64,000 nt of DNA from Adiantum capillus-veneris (Eukaryota > Streptophyta > Polypodiopsida > Polypodiales > Pteridaceae): assembly GCA_014529385.2 (NCBI GenBank), contig CM043942.1, positions 110,852,141 through 110,916,140 of the forward strand. The letters run 5' to 3'. Below, in pieces: positions 56,220 to 64,000 of this stretch. The notes under the pieces were generated by a model. That model was not told where the DNA came from and did no database searches. It saw only the letters and a program-made list of their open reading frames with translations. Positions within the stretch are counted from its first letter, which is position 1; the number at the start of each line of letters is the position of its first letter. The position numbers and the translations under genes were made by a program.

Positions 56220-57260
56220 AAACTGAGTTTTACTTATCCAAATGACTTGAAAATTGAAAATGAAGCTTAAAAGGAACTTGTGAAGCTGTGCATGTGCTCA
56301 CAGTGCAAATCTGGCCAAAAATTTCATCTAGACATCCTACGCGTATGATGTCTTTTTCATCAGAATTGGTTTATATTTGACATGCTGGTAGTGTATGGCT
56401 TATGGAACATGGCTATATGCTTGGATTTGAATTTGGATATCAAAAAGTGGACTTTTGGGCTGATTCAGGCTTTAGGTCACAATTTGGGTAGAATGTCCAT
56501 CATAGGTAGAAATTGATGTCCAAATGGGTTGAAAATTGGTATATGGGCTTATTGCACCATGGTATTGGCTCCCATGATGTCACTCTTTGCACAGAAGGCT
56601 AAATTTATGCTGGAGACATCCTACGCGTAGGATGTCTTTTTCATCAAAATGACATGAAACTTGTCCTGTGGGTTGTCCTTGGCCTATGGAACATGGCTAT
56701 GTTCTTGGATTTGAATTTGGACAAGATTTGATGCTTGTAAGGCCCTGTGTGGTGTTTTTGGGCTCAAAAAGTGTATCTTGAAGGTGTTGGGGGTCAAAAA
56801 TGATTAGAATGGCCTCAAACTTGATATATGGGCTCATGATGATGAGGTGATTGGATCTGGAATGATAAAACATCCCCTGCATGTCAAAAAAATTAAATAG
56901 ACATCCTACGCGTAGGATGTCTATTTTATCATTTTTTCCTTCTGACCACACAGATTGGTTGTTGATGTGTTGGTGAATGTGTTGTGCAAGTTTCATTGGA
57001 TTTGGACAAGATTTGGTAGGTCTATGGCCCATTATTGCCTCTATGCCCTAACTTTGCGTTTTTTCATGCATATGAGGTCAATTTTGGTCCAAATGTGATG
57101 AGACTTGGTGGATAGCTTGTAAATGTCATTCAGAAAATGTGCATGATGAAAAATGTTGGAGTTTGTGCCCAAAAGTGCCACAAAGAAAATCAAACCCACT
57201 CTGGGGATTTTCTGGGTTTGATTTTCTTTGTGTGTGTCTGGGTAATCGTGCGCGTCGTAG
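56220..57260. repeat. ~285-bp tandem repeat, each unit with a long palindrome
   Basis: Units share GGCTTATGGAACATGGCTAT, TTGGATTTGAATTTGGA and ATATGGGCT. Palindrome centres lie at about 56341, 56625, 56910 and 57206. The first three are built on AGACATCCTACG plus its complement (24 bp; 32 bp perfect in unit 3 at 56895-56926; one mismatch in unit 1). Unit 4 instead has a 20-bp inverted repeat beginning CACAAAGAAAATC (57179-57198 and 57213-57232). The array is directly upstream of the ORF at 56165 on the minus strand. Confidence 0.75.
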
Positions 57261-57986
57261 AAGCTGCTGGAAGGTTGGTCCGCTCTATGTGGCAGAAGCT
57301 CTCTCCACAGAGTCAATAGTGAGAATGAGCTAAAAATGGGGTGAAAATTTCTTATAATGGAGGTCCCCGAACCATTTTTCATGAAATTTGACATGTGCTC
57401 CTATCTTCTTGCAAGATGCGGTTTAGGCTCAAAAATTTCTTGATTTGGACTCCATTTGCTCTGTTTACCAGAAATTTGGCATTTCGGTCAAAACCTGGCC
57501 AAAACACGCTTTTCGCTCCAGTCTCATAATTGCACCCCCATTGTACCATAGGTTGTCCTATAGTCACTGATCATCCCCATATTTTTAGTTTTACATTACG
57601 ACTGTTTTTCACCTGCTTTTTGTATTTTTGAAGTTTTTCTGCCAAAAATTAGCAAAATTAAAAGGAAAATAGCAAATCAAACCCAAAAAATCCCCAAAAA
57701 TCATAATAAATCACAAACATCACCGCAAAACATTATATACACTCGTATCCAATTTTTATGGCTGGATTTCTCCATTTTACCAATATTTTGCTCGAAAAAT
57801 GGCTATTTCTACTTATATACACACGCCTAGGGGCTTGATTTGGCGTTTGGCCCCATATACCTGTGGATACATGCTGTATAAGGGCATCTATACTTGGTTT
57901 ACTCCAGAAAATTTCACAATCAAACAACAACCCTTAAAATAGTCAAAAATCATGCCCTTTTTTGCTCTTTCTGTTATTGGTTCCGC
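57261..57986. other. Non-coding DNA, possibly LTR of element P
   Basis: No gene seen. If the 3' LTR of P starts at 57987 on the minus strand, this stretch and the palindrome array would be inside it. AACATTATATACACTCG (about 57730) could be a TATA box. Not provable without the other LTR. Confidence 0.35.
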
Positions 57987-57992
57987 ATTTGA

Positions 57993-58010
57993 GAATGCCT
58001 CCCCCCCTCC
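57993..58010 (-). promoter_or_regulatory. Putative polypurine tract of P
   Basis: GGAGGGGGGGAGGCATTC on the minus strand, downstream of all P coding sequence and next to a TG-starting candidate LTR end. Confidence 0.45.
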
Positions 58011-58274
58011 TAGTCGGAGTCCTCCCGGACGATAAGGTATCGCCTCGGAGTATGTGCCGTGCATAGGTTGAAAAAGTTGTGCTAATGCCTAGCCGATTAC
58101 TGTGGCCCTACTTTATGCATACTCGGTCAATGTATGGAAAAATTAATGTTGTGCAAGAGAAGGGTATAAGCAAGTAGCTTATTGGCATTCGCCGTTGAGG
58201 TTTCCTGTTTTCTTTGTAAGTAACAGTTGTAACTCTACCGCTCTCTGTTTAATTGTCTTTTTTGCAAAAGGCAC

Positions 58275-58865
58275 TTACTTTGCCGACACTGTTGATAGAG
58301 CCGTAGCTGTGACTAAGGAGAGAATTGGCTGGGCCGTAATGGTTATAGGCCGTATTGCCTTTGCTTTCCATTGGTATTTTGTTGCTGCCGGTTTTTGTAG
58401 ATTGTTTGGCACTTTCTTGTTTGCCACTGGTTTGTTGTTGATTGGCGTCCACATAAGTCGGTTTTCCTTTTTGAAATGCAGCTGTCTGCCTTCCGTTGGT
58501 GCTTGTACTGAAGGGAGTTCCTTTTGCTTTTGCTTTGGTATCCAAATGCTAGTGACATTTGGGTTATGGCTAAGAATTTTCTTCGGGATCCATATCTGTT
58601 TTATGCCATTGGTTTGTGGTTGAACCATCTGCTTTGTTGGAATTTTGTTGGTGCATTGTTGTTTGTCCACCATGGCATTTCTATCCTTCCGCATCCATAC
58701 TTGTTTTCTTTGTTTTGCTAACCTAGATCTTTGCATTGCGGTTGGTGACTGCATATGTCTGTAATCAGCATGGTTGGCTTTTACCTGATTGTTGGTCTCG
58801 GTTATAAGGTCGTTCTTTGATGGTATTTTTGCTTTTGGCTTCTGTTCCAGTGATTGCATGGTTTG
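58275..58865 (-). pseudogene. P basic C-terminal tail with Trp-x-x-Lys repeats
   Basis: A continuous frame after the protease. It is rich in Lys, Gln, Asn and Pro and contains spaced Trp motifs: QVWMRK, QIWIPKK, SIWIPKQK, LMWTPINNK, YQWKAK. No zinc knuckle. Similar spaced W.P.K motifs occur in nucleic-acid-binding regions of some plant retroelement proteins as I recall, so a gag-like RNA-binding role is possible. It ends at about 58275 with LSTVSAK; downstream frames are not convincing. About 200 residues without a stop, better preserved than the rest. Confidence 0.5.
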
Positions 58866-59365
58866 CAGCTGATCATTCTGGTATTGATGAGCAAAGGCTA
58901 TCACCTATTGTTCATGTTCATGCTGAATTTTGACTGCCTTTGCTATCCAATCTATCTGCACATTGTACTCTTTTGGCCAAGGTTGCCCCAACATCATTGG
59001 GTGTTGTGTCTTTCATCTGCCACCACATAGAATTTGTGTGGGTAAATATATTGATGTATCTGTACATGCAATATAGTCCATCCCAATGTTTTCAATGGGT
59101 GTGATGTGCTACTTTCCAGCACTTGAGGAGCTGGATGAAGTTGACCTGTGACTTTGAGCTATTGGTATAATCCGTAAGAGATTAAATTTGCTTGAGCCCT
59201 AGAATCAAGCAAGGCTGTTGATTCAACTTGATTGCTGCCCACTTTGATCGCAATTATTGGCTCCATTGTTTCTTCATCCAACTTTGTCAGTCGAATGGCA
59301 TTGATTCGCAATGGTGGTCCATTTTGTTGTTGTTGTCGCAGAAGTCTTCTTTTTGCAATGCGTTC
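58866..59365 (-). pseudogene. P aspartic protease, downstream of integrase
   Basis: In the same frame as the integrase C-terminus, separated only by one TAA. After KRRLLRQQQQNGPPLRINAI and EPIIAIKVGS comes the active-site motif ALLDSRAQANLIS (59198-59206 for DSR), where DTG or DSG is expected, then a stop, HPAPQVLE, HPLKTLGW, HKFYVVAD and, after a one-base shift, MMLGQPWPKEYNVQIDW. This is the complete retropepsin layout (active-site loop, flap region, C-terminal LG segment). The Gly to Arg change should inactivate it. Confidence 0.8.
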
Positions 59366-60330
59366 TTATGCTTCTACTTGAGCTTCCTCTCGTACTCTCT
59401 GTTTTTCCTTCATTCTTTGTTTTCCTTGATGAATTTGTTGGAGCGTCTCCTGTGTGAGTGGTAGATGATATCTCTTCAGTCTACATCCACTAATCCAGTT
59501 TGGCATTTCTTCACCTGCTAATGTAGCAAGCCTGACAGCTCCACTTTGTGATAGATCACTAATCACAAATGGTCCCATCCCTCGCTTTTTAAGTTTCTTG
59601 GCATGTTGCTTCAAGGTATAAACAAGTATGTAATCACATGTTTTGAACTCTTTAGATCGCACATGTTTGTCAAAAAATTCTTTTTGTCTTCTCTTTTTAG
59701 CATAGATTGAAGCGATAGCTCGTAAGCGGAGTTCATCTAGCTTTTCAAGATCATCAATTCTTGAAGAGAGCTCATGCCCTATCCATTCTAAGCTTTTTGC
59801 TACTCATAGAGTTGGAATTAAAAACTCTATGGGTAGTATAGCATTTAGGCCAAACACCATGTTGTATGGTGTTGTTCCGATTGATGTTTTGTAAGCCACC
59901 CTGTATGCCCATAGTGTTGAGTGTAGCTGTTTATCCCAATCCATTCTTGATTCTGACACTATTTTAGTGAGAACCGTGCATAGTGTTTTATTTGTGGCCT
60001 CAGCTTGTCCATTGGCCTCTGGATGGTATGGTGCAGATTTCCTATGTATGACCATGAATTCCTCTAGCAGGTATTCAATCACTTCATTGAGAAAATGTGT
60101 CCCACGATCACTGACAATTTCTATTGGTAACCCGTAACGTACAAAAACATTCTCATACAAAAATTGTGCAGTGGTGTGTGCATCAGCTTTTTGTGTTGCC
60201 TTGGCTTCGACCCATTTTGTGAGATAGTCCGTAGCCACAATGATATATTGGGTATGGGTGCGATATGCAAGGGGTGAGATAGGTCCCACAAACAATGCCC
60301 CATTTTGCAAATGCTCTTGCTCCCATCATT
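59366..60330 (-). pseudogene. P integrase core and C-terminus
   Basis: After WGI the first catalytic Asp is lost by a 2-base deletion (the frame shifts into FVGPISPLAYRTHTQ). The second Asp is in IVSDRGTHFLN and the Glu in NGQAEATNKT. Then ALWAYRVAYKTSIGTTPYNM, a stop after LIPTL, LRLRAIASIYAKKRRQKEFF, and the C-terminal KKRGMGPFVISDL and MPNWISGCRLKRYHLP. No chromodomain. The frame continues into the protease. Confidence 0.85.
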
Positions 60331-60716
60331 GGCCGTAATCGCATCTCATCTCTTTTTATTGGCACCTTGGTGCGTTGACATGCGTCACAACGCTTTACAA
60401 ACTCTTCAGCATCCATGTGCAATGTAGGCCACCAATTTCCTGCGGTTAAGATAATTTTTTCCGTCTTATCGCCCGAAAAATGGCCTCCACTTATTCCACT
60501 ATGTGCATGTTCTAGAATCAGCAGGTATTCGCTTTCACTTGCACAGATTCTAAGTTGATTGTCCTTTCCCCGCTTATAGAGTTGGTTCCCAATTAGCTGA
60601 AAGTCACGAGCTTCTAGCTCTATAGCTTTTTTTCATGCTCTTGTGATGTTCTCAGGTAACGTCCTGGTGGTTAAGAAGTCAATGATATATTGACTCCATG
60701 CAGGTGCTATGTTTAT
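60331..60716 (-). pseudogene. P second H2C2 zinc module
   Basis: Same frame as the RT-RNase H ORF after a TAG. WSQYIIDFLTTRTLP, a TGA, then RDFQLIGNQLYKRGKDNQLR, AHSGISGGHFSGDKT, NWWPTLHMDAEEF and CDAC: a full His-x6-His...Cys-x2-Cys module (60378-60505). It leads directly into the integrase core through RTKVPIKRDEM and FAKWGI. Confidence 0.85.
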
Positions 60717-62417
60717 CTAAAACAAAGTTGCGTGATCTACTGGTCTTTTGACACTACATATAGTACAATTGGTAACATAAGAATGTGTGTCTGCATACAT
60801 AGTTGGCCAATAAACCCCTAATTGTTTCAGTCTCTGGTGTGTTTTCACTGTTGAACAATGAAATGCACAACCCTGGACATGTGCCTCTTCAAGGTAGCAC
60901 TCGAATTCTTCCGGATTTATACATAATCGTAGGATTATGTCCGATCCAAGATGATACAGCCGTCCTGCTATCAACTGGAAGTTTTTTGTTTGTCGAATTG
61001 TTTGCTGTTTGGATCTGCATTCCGTGTTATCAAACCTACTTCCAAAGGAAAGAATGCTAACAATTTCCTGAGACCATTTGGGTACCATTTCAATGTTGAA
61101 AAGATAAGCATCTGGTATGTCATCATCTACACCTTCAGGAGATTCCCCGTTGTGTATCCTTGAAAGATGATCCACTCGTAGATGGGTTTTACCCTTTTTG
61201 ACCACCACTGTGAAGTCAAATTCTAGAAATATAATAAACCAACGTACGATTCTCCCTGTGTTGCAAGGTTTATTTACCAGATACAAAAGAGCTTGATGAT
61301 CTGTGAAGAACACAAATTTATTTGCGAGCAAATAATGCCGAAATTTCTTTACAGCATAAATCATTCCTAACCCTTCCCGCTCGGTGTTTGTGTAGTTCTT
61401 TTTTGCACTGTTTAATTGTCGGCTCGCATAGCAAACCGAAAAATCCATTGTTCCGTCTCCAGGTTGAGCCATAATACTTCCAATGGCATATGTTGAAGCA
61501 TCAATGTGCACATGGAATATCTTTTCCCAATCTGGTGCTTTTAGTACATGTGTTGATATAAGGTTTTTCTTAAACTTTTGGAATGAAGTTTCACACTCCT
61601 CGGTCCACTCAAAATTGACTAGCAAATGATACAGAGGTTGTGCGATAACCGCATACATGTATATGAATCTTCGATAATATCCGTAGTGTCCCATGAAGGA
61701 TTGCACTTGTTTCGCATTAGTAGGCCTGGGTAGGTCTACAATGACTTTGACTTTGTCTAGGTCTGTGGTTATGCCATTTCTTGAGACAATGTGTCCTAAG
61801 ATGCAGCCTTGCTTAACCATGAATACACACTTTTTCGGGTTAAGACATATTCGATACGTCCTGTATTTTTCAAAGACCTTTTGCAAATGGTCAATATGCT
61901 TCTCTCGTAGAAGAGAGTGTACACAAAGATCATCCATGTAAATTTCTAAGAATATTCTTAGATATTCCTTGAATGCGTGAGTCATTAACCTTTGGAAAGT
62001 GGCTGGGAAATTAGTTAAGCCAAATGGCATAACTCGATACGCATAAATCCCCCATTCTATGGCAAACGCTATTTTGTGTTGATCCTCCCTTGCTATTGCC
62101 AGTTGGTTGTATCCTGAAAACCCATCTAGAAAGGAATAAGCCCATTTTCCGGCCACCCGCTCAAGTACATGTTCTGTGATTGGTAAGGGATAATTATCCC
62201 TTATGGTGGCTGCATTTACCTTTTTGAGGTTTACACACACTCGCAATTTTCCATTATTTTTGGGAACTACCACAATGGGTGACACCCAATCTGTATGTTC
62301 AATCTCAAAGATGAATTCAGCTTCCATCAGTTTATCAATCTCTTGTTTAATTCGTTTAGCAAATGTGTCATTATATGTATAAGGACGTTGTTTGCTAGGT
62401 TTTGCATCTGATTTCAA
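60717..62417 (-). pseudogene. P reverse transcriptase, RNase H and first H2C2 module
   Basis: 566 codons without a stop. RT: WVSPIVVVPKNNGKLRVCV (44-62), FLDGFSGYNQ with Asp98, RVMPFGLTNFPATFQRL, catalytic box IYMDD (159-163), CILGHIVS. RNase H: HIDASTYAIGS (Asp306), Glu347, FFTDHQALL (Asp373), RVDHLSR (Asp416), so all four acidic residues are present. Then WSQEIVSIL, NFQLIAGRLYHLGSD and a full zinc module His513, His520, Cys551, Cys554. The likely true N-terminus is upstream: KYKDVFAWSYKDLKGVDP, a stop, then QHTIPLKSDAK. No second RNase H. Confidence 0.9.
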
Positions 62418-62926
62418 AGGAATTGTATGTTGGCATATTTATGGATCAACTCCTTTGAGGTCTTTATAGGACCAAGCAAATACATCTTTATACTTCTTGA
62501 GAAGTTGTGTTAGCTGTTCTTCCTCTTCAGGCTCTAAATCATTAGCTATGTAGACCGGCTGAGGCTTTTCACCTAGTTCTGCGAGGTCTATCCTTTTTGC
62601 ATTTTCAGGCCCATCGTAAGATTCTTGGTTGGTTCTTTCCTGACTGGTGGTGTCATGATGATTTTTCTATCCTGGATAGTAAATTTCCGATAGTGTGATG
62701 GTACATTCATGTTCCCCTTTCCTGACTCTCCTTTACCATCACTATCTTCTTCACTAGTCCATATCTCTCTCAAAGACCGTTTCAGTTCTTGGTATTTCTG
62801 TTTACACTCCAGTTTGGTCCACTCTTGGTCTTTTGTTGTTTCTTTTTTTTATTTTTGAGATTTTTGTGATTTTGTTTTGGTGTTAGCTTTTCGTACCTGT
62901 TTTATTTCCTCTCGCGTTCTTTCTTT
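62418..62926 (-). pseudogene. P linker before RT
   Basis: Frames shifted against each other: 62588-62773 (EDSDGKGESGKGNMNVPSHY) and, closer to RT, DLAELGEKPQPVYIANDLEP and KKYKDVFAWSYKDL, the standard segment before Ty3 RT. A Lys-rich run (about 62830-62920) precedes. I see no DTG/DSG-type protease motif here. Confidence 0.6.
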
Positions 62927-63997
62927 TCAATCTTTTGAGAATCCTCCTGATATTTGATTTTTAACACAATCTTCTACTTTTACAAGCATCAAATAGTGAG
63001 TTTTACATTTTATCTTGGGCATCAGGTTCTCTCTCGCTTTGTTTCCTGCTCGTTTCCTCCTATAGCGTCCCTGGCGTCTAGGGTGTTGATTAGCAAAATC
63101 ATAAAACTTGATATTCTCGGTTTCATTTCCACGCTCGCTTGAGGTGTCTGAACACTCATTATCTGCTTCATCATTTACTTCCAAATGTTCAAAGGAGTTG
63201 TAAAACTCTTCTTGTTCTGGTGGTTCTACCGTCTCTTTTTCTGGTATAACGCTTACCATGTAATAGGGTAATACATCATAGCCATCCTTATCACAAAATT
63301 TTATTGTTGGACTGTCGGTAATGGCACAGACATCCAATGTTGCTAGTATGCGTTCCCATTCGAAAGGTTCCAAGGCATCTTCAGGGAAAGGTTCCGAAAT
63401 ATACTCTTTGTCCTCAATTGCTCTTTCTAAGACGCATTCCTCTCTTGTTAAGCTTCCACAATGTGAAGCTTCGCACATCCATAGCTCTTTTGGTTGCCCT
63501 AACCATGCTGGAAGTTCTGATCCTGCTACTGTAGCTTCAAGGTGGGGTCTTTTACTCCAAATTTTTCTAGGCATTTTCCTTCCTACTGTGGTCCACATGT
63601 TTGGCCTTAATCTTAGGAGTTTTGCTAATGTGATTGTGCATGCCACCGGAGTAGATAACAACTCAATCAATCCTTGCGAATCCATCACCTTGTTAGAAGA
63701 AAGTCTTTGAGATGGGATTGCTCTCACTTCTGATTTGGCTTCGTACTCTCCTAGGTAAGAGGGTAAAGTTCTCAACGAGTCTGGTTGGCTGTGCCCAGAA
63801 CTAATTGATCCTTGGTCTCCCCCTTGTGAATGTATCTCAAAGTTCATTTGCGACCTTGCTTCAAATTCTTCAATAGGAGGTAAGATCACATTCTTTTCTT
63901 TTCTCGTGCTATTCATGTGGTTACTCATCCTATCAGCCTCATTGGCCTCCCGGATTTGCTTCCACAGATCGTCTAGACCGTTACAGTCCTTACCCAT
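62927..63997 (-). CDS. P upstream ORF, gag C-terminus or linker protein
   Basis: 356 codons open, possibly continuing beyond the right edge. No gag capsid, zinc knuckle or protease motif. It contains PVACTITLAKLLRLRPNMW, a motif style seen between gag and protease or RT of some plant Ty3 elements as I recall, then WLGQPKELWMC, an acidic second half (EKETVEPPEQEEFYNSFEHL) and a basic end (RRQGRYRRKRAGNKAR). By position it precedes RT on the same strand. Function unassigned. Confidence 0.5.
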   Translation of the reverse strand: MGKDCNGLDDLWKQIREANEADRMSNHMNSTRKEKNVILPPIEEFEARSQMNFEIHSQGGDQGSISSGHSQPDSLRTLPSYLGEYEAKSEVRAIPSQRLSSNKVMDSQGLIELLSTPVACTITLAKLLRLRPNMWTTVGRKMPRKIWSKRPHLEATVAGSELPAWLGQPKELWMCEASHCGSLTREECVLERAIEDKEYISEPFPEDALEPFEWERILATLDVCAITDSPTIKFCDKDGYDVLPYYMVSVIPEKETVEPPEQEEFYNSFEHLEVNDEADNECSDTSSERGNETENIKFYDFANQHPRRQGRYRRKRAGNKARENLMPKIKCKTHYLMLVKVEDCVKNQISGGFSKD

Positions 63998-64000
63998 TTC

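Larger units (their letters stand above)
57987..64000 (-). mobile_element. P: Ty3 element with RT-RNaseH-H2C2x2-IN-PR order
   Basis: Minus strand, open at the right edge. After an upstream ORF (62927-63997) come RT-RNase H (62417 down), two H2C2 modules, integrase core and C-terminus, then an aspartic protease, then a basic Trp-rich tail to about 58275. A purine tract GGAGGGGGGGAGGCATTC (57993-58010) follows, then a possible LTR start TGCGGAACC. The usual plant Ty3 order puts protease before RT. Confidence 0.65.

Noticed and set aside
57179-57232. 20-bp inverted repeat as a Rho-independent terminator
   Set aside because: The sequence is plant nuclear, where such terminators do not apply; it fits the palindrome series of the tandem repeat.
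58195-58623. Cys/Phe/Leu-rich plus-strand frame resembling a membrane protein
   Set aside because: It is the antisense of the P tail frame, whose basic composition gives hydrophobic antisense codons.
1-64000. CRISPR arrays, bacterial operons, rRNA or tRNA genes
   Set aside because: No regularly spaced short repeats with unique spacers, no clustered bacterial-type genes, and no cloverleaf or rRNA-like sequence noticed. The primer sites are only short complements of tRNA ends.
57987-64000. Element P as an integrated pararetrovirus
   Set aside because: It has an integrase with zinc module, a purine tract and no movement-protein or coat motifs, so it is a Ty3 LTR retrotransposon.

Overview
The window is repeat-dominated plant nuclear DNA with no intact host gene that I can defend. 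Nearly everything is a retroelement or DNA transposon, usually inserted into another element. The degraded pentatricopeptide-repeat (PPR) pieces carry the spacer style GLLEKD..NALVDMYAKCG, which I associate with the very large PPR families of ferns. Together with the Ty3, Ty1 and LINE types present, a large fern genome is my best guess. This is an inference from protein style, not an identification.

Layout. (1) 1-1224: 3' end of a LINE inserted in the 5' LTR of element N1. (2) 1225-17095: N1, plus strand, a non-autonomous LTR element with no gag-pol; its 3' LTR (carrying PPR fragments) is split by a three-LTR Ty3 composite, G1, at 5195-16674 (LTR-pol-LTR-foreign ORF-LTR, single ATAT target duplication). 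(3) 17.1-23.1 kb: unassigned DNA, two oppositely oriented elements with CACTAG termini (C1, C2), and between them a decayed unrecognised gene on the minus strand. (4) 23.1-38.9 kb: G2, a second Ty3 copy of the G1 family (dual RNase H, Tat-like) on the minus strand, interrupted at its RNase H region by N2 (25071-32441), the structurally complete copy of the N family. (5) 39-50 kb: a gag fragment of another Ty3 element, then Ty1/copia element Co1 (plus strand) split by a solo G-family LTR with CTAT target duplication, then the 3' half of a second copia element, Co2. (6) 50.1-54.1 kb: 3' half of a chromodomain-bearing Ty3 element (minus) with an AT-rich ~150-bp tandem repeat to its left. (7) 54.1-57.3 kb: a ~690-codon unrecognised ORF with in-frame stops, and upstream of it a ~285-bp tandem repeat in which each unit carries a long palindrome. 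(8) 58.0-64.0 kb: Ty3 element P (minus), open at the right window edge.

The most unusual objects are element P, whose readable domain order is RT-RNaseH-two tandem H2C2 zinc modules-integrase-aspartic protease-basic tail; the N family, whose LTRs have absorbed several PPR motifs and whose interior encodes a conserved non-gag-pol protein; the LTR cassette at 13437-14058, in which gag-pol is replaced by a ~575-bp foreign open frame; and the palindrome array at 56.3-57.3 kb. All autonomous-type elements here are visibly broken (stops, frameshifts, lost catalytic residues), so the window looks like a graveyard of nested insertions rather than a set of cooperating genes.
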